Below are positions 5,443-7,776 of a DNA stretch of 7,776 nt, one piece after another (within the stretch, counting starts at the first letter, position 1; each line of letters opens with the position of its first letter). The DNA lies in contig CAVCIY010000111.1 of the NCBI GenBank assembly GCA_963602445.1, positions 1-7,776 on the forward strand, in the 5' to 3' direction. This DNA comes from Alangreenwoodia sp963602445. Its GTDB lineage: Bacteria; Bacillota; Clostridia; Peptostreptococcales; Anaerovoracaceae. The notes beneath the pieces are model-generated. The model saw only the letters and a program-made list of their open reading frames with translations, searched no databases and was not told the DNA's origin. The translations under genes were made by a program, and so were the position numbers.

Positions 5443-5456
5443 CTCTCAATAATTAA
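5388..5456 (+). CDS. Possible 22-residue leader peptide ORF before adhE
   Basis: ATG at 5388 has AGAGG (5376-5380) 7 nt upstream, a proper Shine-Dalgarno distance. It reads MSDEAARAAPF followed by a hydrophobic, aromatic-containing tail, ending in TAA at 5454-5456, 18 nt before the adhE ATG. Translation would run through the GCGA hairpin and the 3' strand of the long closing helix, so it would compete with the RNA fold. Its Shine-Dalgarno overlaps the 3' strand of helix 5292-5299/5378-5385. It matches no family I recognise and could be fortuitous. Confidence 0.3.
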   Translation: MSDEAARAAPFMCYIYIFSLNN

Positions 5457-5462
5457 TTTTTT

Positions 5463-5468
5463 AGGAGG
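5463..5468 (+). promoter_or_regulatory. Strong Shine-Dalgarno of adhE
   Basis: A full AGGAGG lies 6 nt before the adhE ATG, in an unstructured AT-rich stretch after the U-tract. It is the best ribosome binding site of any gene in the window, in line with high expression. Confidence 0.9.
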
Positions 5469-5474
5469 AACTAA

Positions 5475-7776
5475 ATGGCTAAGGAACTTATGATTAACTC
5501 AGTTGATTCGTTCAGAGAAGCGTTAGCAGCAGTAAGAGCTGACCAGGAAGTATTTGCTACTTTCACTCAGGAACAGGTTGACACAATTTGTGAAAAGGCT
5601 GCTATGGCAGTATCTAAGATGAGCTTCCCTCTCGCAAAGATGGCTCACGAAGAAACAGGCTATGGTATCGTAGTAGATAAGATTACTAAGAACCAGTATG
5701 CTTCTGAACACGTTTGGAATTACATGCGTGGTAAGAAGTCTTGCGGCATCATTGCTGAAAACAAGGCTTTCGGTACTAAGAGAATCGCTTCTCCTAAGGG
5801 CGTTATCGCAGGTATCACTCCTACTACAAACCCTACATCAACTACTATCTACAAGATCATGATGGCATTAAAGACTAGAAACGCTATCATCATGTCACCT
5901 CATCCACATGCAATCAATTGTTCAATCGAAGCTGCAAGAATCATGAGAGATGCTGCTATCGAAGCTGGTATGCCGGCAAATTGTATCGCATGGGTTAGCG
6001 AACCTTCTATCGAACTTTCAGCAGTTATGATGCAGGAAGTTGACCTCGTAATCGCTACAGGCGGCGAAGCTATGGTACACGCTGCTTATTCTTCAGGCAC
6101 TCCTGCTCTCGGCGTTGGTCCTGGTAACTGTAACGTAGTTATCGACGAATCAGCTGACCTCAGAATGGCTGTTGAATCAATCATCCACTCTAAGACATTT
6201 GATAATGGTATGATTTGTGCTACTGAACAGCACATCACAGTTCTTGAAAGCGTTTATAAGGAAGTAAAGGCTCTCATGAAGGATGCTAGATGCTACTTCT
6301 TAAGCAAGGACGAAGCTGATAAGGTTGCTGGCGTATTCTTCAACGAAAAGACTCACGGCGTTAAGCCTGCAGCTGTAGGTCAGACTGCTGTTAAGCTCGC
6401 TGAAATGGCTGGCATCGAAGTTCCTGCAGAAACTAAGGTTCTCGTATATGAAACTGACGATACATCTCATGACAACCCATGGGCAAACGAAAAGCTCTGT
6501 ACTCTGCTTGGTATGTTCAAGGCTAAGACTCTTGACGAAGCATATGACATCTGCTACAAGCTCGTTCTCGAAGGCGGCGCAGGCCACTCAGCTTGTTTAT
6601 ATGTAGACCAGAGAGATGAAGAAAAGATCGACAAGTTCGCTGAAAAGATGAAGGCTGGTCGTATCATCATCAACATGCCTACTTGCTTCGCAGGTATCGG
6701 TGACCTCTACAACTTCGACATCGCTCCTTCACTCACATTAGGACCTGGTTCAGTAGGTAACTCTTCATTCATGGGTCAGACTCAGTTTGAAAACCTGCTC
6801 GACATCAAGGAAGTACAGGTTAGAAAAGAAAACATGCTTTGGTTACAGATGCCAAAGAAGGTATATCACAAGACTGGTTGCGTTCCTGTTGCTCTTAAGG
6901 AATGTAAGGACGTTTATGACTTCAAGAGAGCATTCATCATCACAGATGCTAACCTCTGGAACATCGGTATGTGTGATCCTATCGTTGAACAGTTAAGAGA
7001 CATGGGTATCGAAACTGCAGAATTCTTCGATATCAGAGTTGACCCTCAGATCCAGGATGCTATGAAGGGCCTGCCTAAGATGCACAACTTCGAACCTGAC
7101 TGCATCATCGCTGTTGGTGGTGGTTCTGCTATCGATACAGCTAAGATCATGTGGATCATGTATGAAAATCCTGAAGAAAACTTCCTCGACATGGCTACTC
7201 TCTTCATCGACGTTAGAAAGAGAATCAGATTCTTCCCTCAGATGGGTAAGAAGGCTAAGTTAATCTGCATCCCTACTACTGCAGGTACTGGTTCTGAATG
7301 TACTCCATTCACAATCATCTCTGATGCTAACACTGGTATGAAGTGGCCAATCATCGGTTACGAAATGATGCCTGAAATGGCAATCGTTGATGCTGACTAC
7401 ATGATGAACCTCCCACCTAAGGCTACTCAGGCTTCAGGTTATGACGTTCTTACTCACGCAGTTGAAGCTTATGTTTCTACATTCGCTACTGAATATACTG
7501 ACGGCTTCGCTAAGACAGCTACAGAAATGGTATTCAAGTATCTGCCTAGAGCTTATGACTCAGCATTCAAGGATGCTCCAAACGATCCTGAAGCAAGAGA
7601 AAAGATGGCTGACGCTTCTTGTCTCGCAGGTATCGCATTCGCTAACGCATTCCTCGGTATCAACCACTCACTCTCACACAAGTTAGGTGGATGGTTCCAC
7701 GTACCTCACGGAACTGCTAACGCTCTCCTGTTCCCATATGTATGTAAGTTCAATGCTCAGAAGCATCCTTATCACT
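5475..7776 (+). CDS. adhE: Bifunctional acetaldehyde-CoA/alcohol dehydrogenase AdhE (3'-truncated by window edge)
   Basis: AdhE reduces acetyl-CoA to acetaldehyde and then ethanol, using two NADH, and polymerises into spirosomes in known cases. 767 codons are present without a stop, against roughly 860-890 for full AdhE. The N-terminal aldehyde dehydrogenase domain (about 1-440) has TPTTNPTST, TGGEAMVHAAYSSGTPALGVGPGN-type motifs and catalytic C248 in DNGMICATEQ. The iron-dependent alcohol dehydrogenase domain (about 450 on) has nucleotide-binding GGGSAIDTAK (548-557) and all four iron ligands by position: D657, H661, H731 and H745 (E. coli D653, H657, H723, H737). The start follows AGGAGG at 6 nt. 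Lysine is almost always AAG, alanine mostly GCT and isoleucine mostly ATC, unlike the neighbouring genes, pointing to selection for high expression. Likely controlled by Rex and by the leader RNA upstream. Confidence 0.97.
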   Translation, partial: MAKELMINSVDSFREALAAVRADQEVFATFTQEQVDTICEKAAMAVSKMSFPLAKMAHEETGYGIVVDKITKNQYASEHVWNYMRGKKSCGIIAENKAFGTKRIASPKGVIAGITPTTNPTSTTIYKIMMALKTRNAIIMSPHPHAINCSIEAARIMRDAAIEAGMPANCIAWVSEPSIELSAVMMQEVDLVIATGGEAMVHAAYSSGTPALGVGPGNCNVVIDESADLRMAVESIIHSKTFDNGMICATEQHITVLESVYKEVKALMKDARCYFLSKDEADKVAGVFFNEKTHGVKPAAVGQTAVKLAEMAGIEVPAETKVLVYETDDTSHDNPWANEKLCTLLGMFKAKTLDEAYDICYKLVLEGGAGHSACLYVDQRDEEKIDKFAEKMKAGRIIINMPTCFAGIGDLYNFDIAPSLTLGPGSVGNSSFMGQTQFENLLDIKEVQVRKENMLWLQMPKKVYHKTGCVPVALKECKDVYDFKRAFIITDANLWNIGMCDPIVEQLRDMGIETAEFFDIRVDPQIQDAMKGLPKMHNFEPDCIIAVGGGSAIDTAKIMWIMYENPEENFLDMATLFIDVRKRIRFFPQMGKKAKLICIPTTAGTGSECTPFTIISDANTGMKWPIIGYEMMPEMAIVDADYMMNLPPKATQASGYDVLTHAVEAYVSTFATEYTDGFAKTATEMVFKYLPRAYDSAFKDAPNDPEAREKMADASCLAGIAFANAFLGINHSLSHKLGGWFHVPHGTANALLFPYVCKFNAQKHPYH

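Overview
The window looks like a chromosomal segment of a low-to-mid GC anaerobic member of Clostridia (Bacillota). The evidence is the purine-rich Shine-Dalgarno sequences, the clostridial-type bifunctional AdhE, a YlqF/RbgA GTPase and a YhaN-type ATPase with a central membrane hairpin. The genus cannot be fixed from the sequence alone. No tRNA, rRNA, insertion sequence or CRISPR array was seen.

Layout, left to right. (1) 3-1703 (+): C-terminal part of a YhaN/SMC-like ATPase. Its last conserved motif (T-C-H) seems to have slipped into the +1 frame just past the stop. (2) 1704-2165: non-coding, dominated by five tandem 39-bp palindrome-containing repeats. (3) 2166-3125 (+): a trigger factor that starts at the end of the ribosome-binding domain, so it keeps only the FKBP-type PPIase domain and the chaperone domain. 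Its stop codon lies inside a 12-bp tandem repeat. (4) 3181-3226: a strong terminator for the converging minus-strand gene. (5) 3255-3941 (-): an ADP-ribose-pyrophosphatase-like NUDIX hydrolase with a repeat-derived N-terminal extension. (6) 4138-4995 (+): rbgA (ylqF), a circularly permuted ribosome-assembly GTPase with its own promoter. (7) 4996-5474: a 479-bp gap holding a Rex-like operator and a compact structured RNA domain of about 200 nt (5231-5430). The RNA is closed by a 12-bp long-range helix and followed by a U-rich tract, and a possible small leader ORF overlaps its 3' part. (8) 5475-7776 (+): adhE, bifunctional aldehyde/alcohol dehydrogenase, running off the right edge. It has a codon usage unlike its neighbours, as expected for a very highly expressed fermentation gene.

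The genes do not form one operon. The NUDIX gene and rbgA are divergent, the trigger factor and NUDIX gene converge, and adhE appears to be its own transcription unit. The region most likely to hold something undescribed is the adhE leader: redox operator, structured RNA with competing helices, and a possible leader peptide. The repeat-rich flanks of the domain-truncated trigger factor come second. Short in-register tandem repeats at three separate places in 2.1 kb suggest frequent local repeat expansion in this genome.
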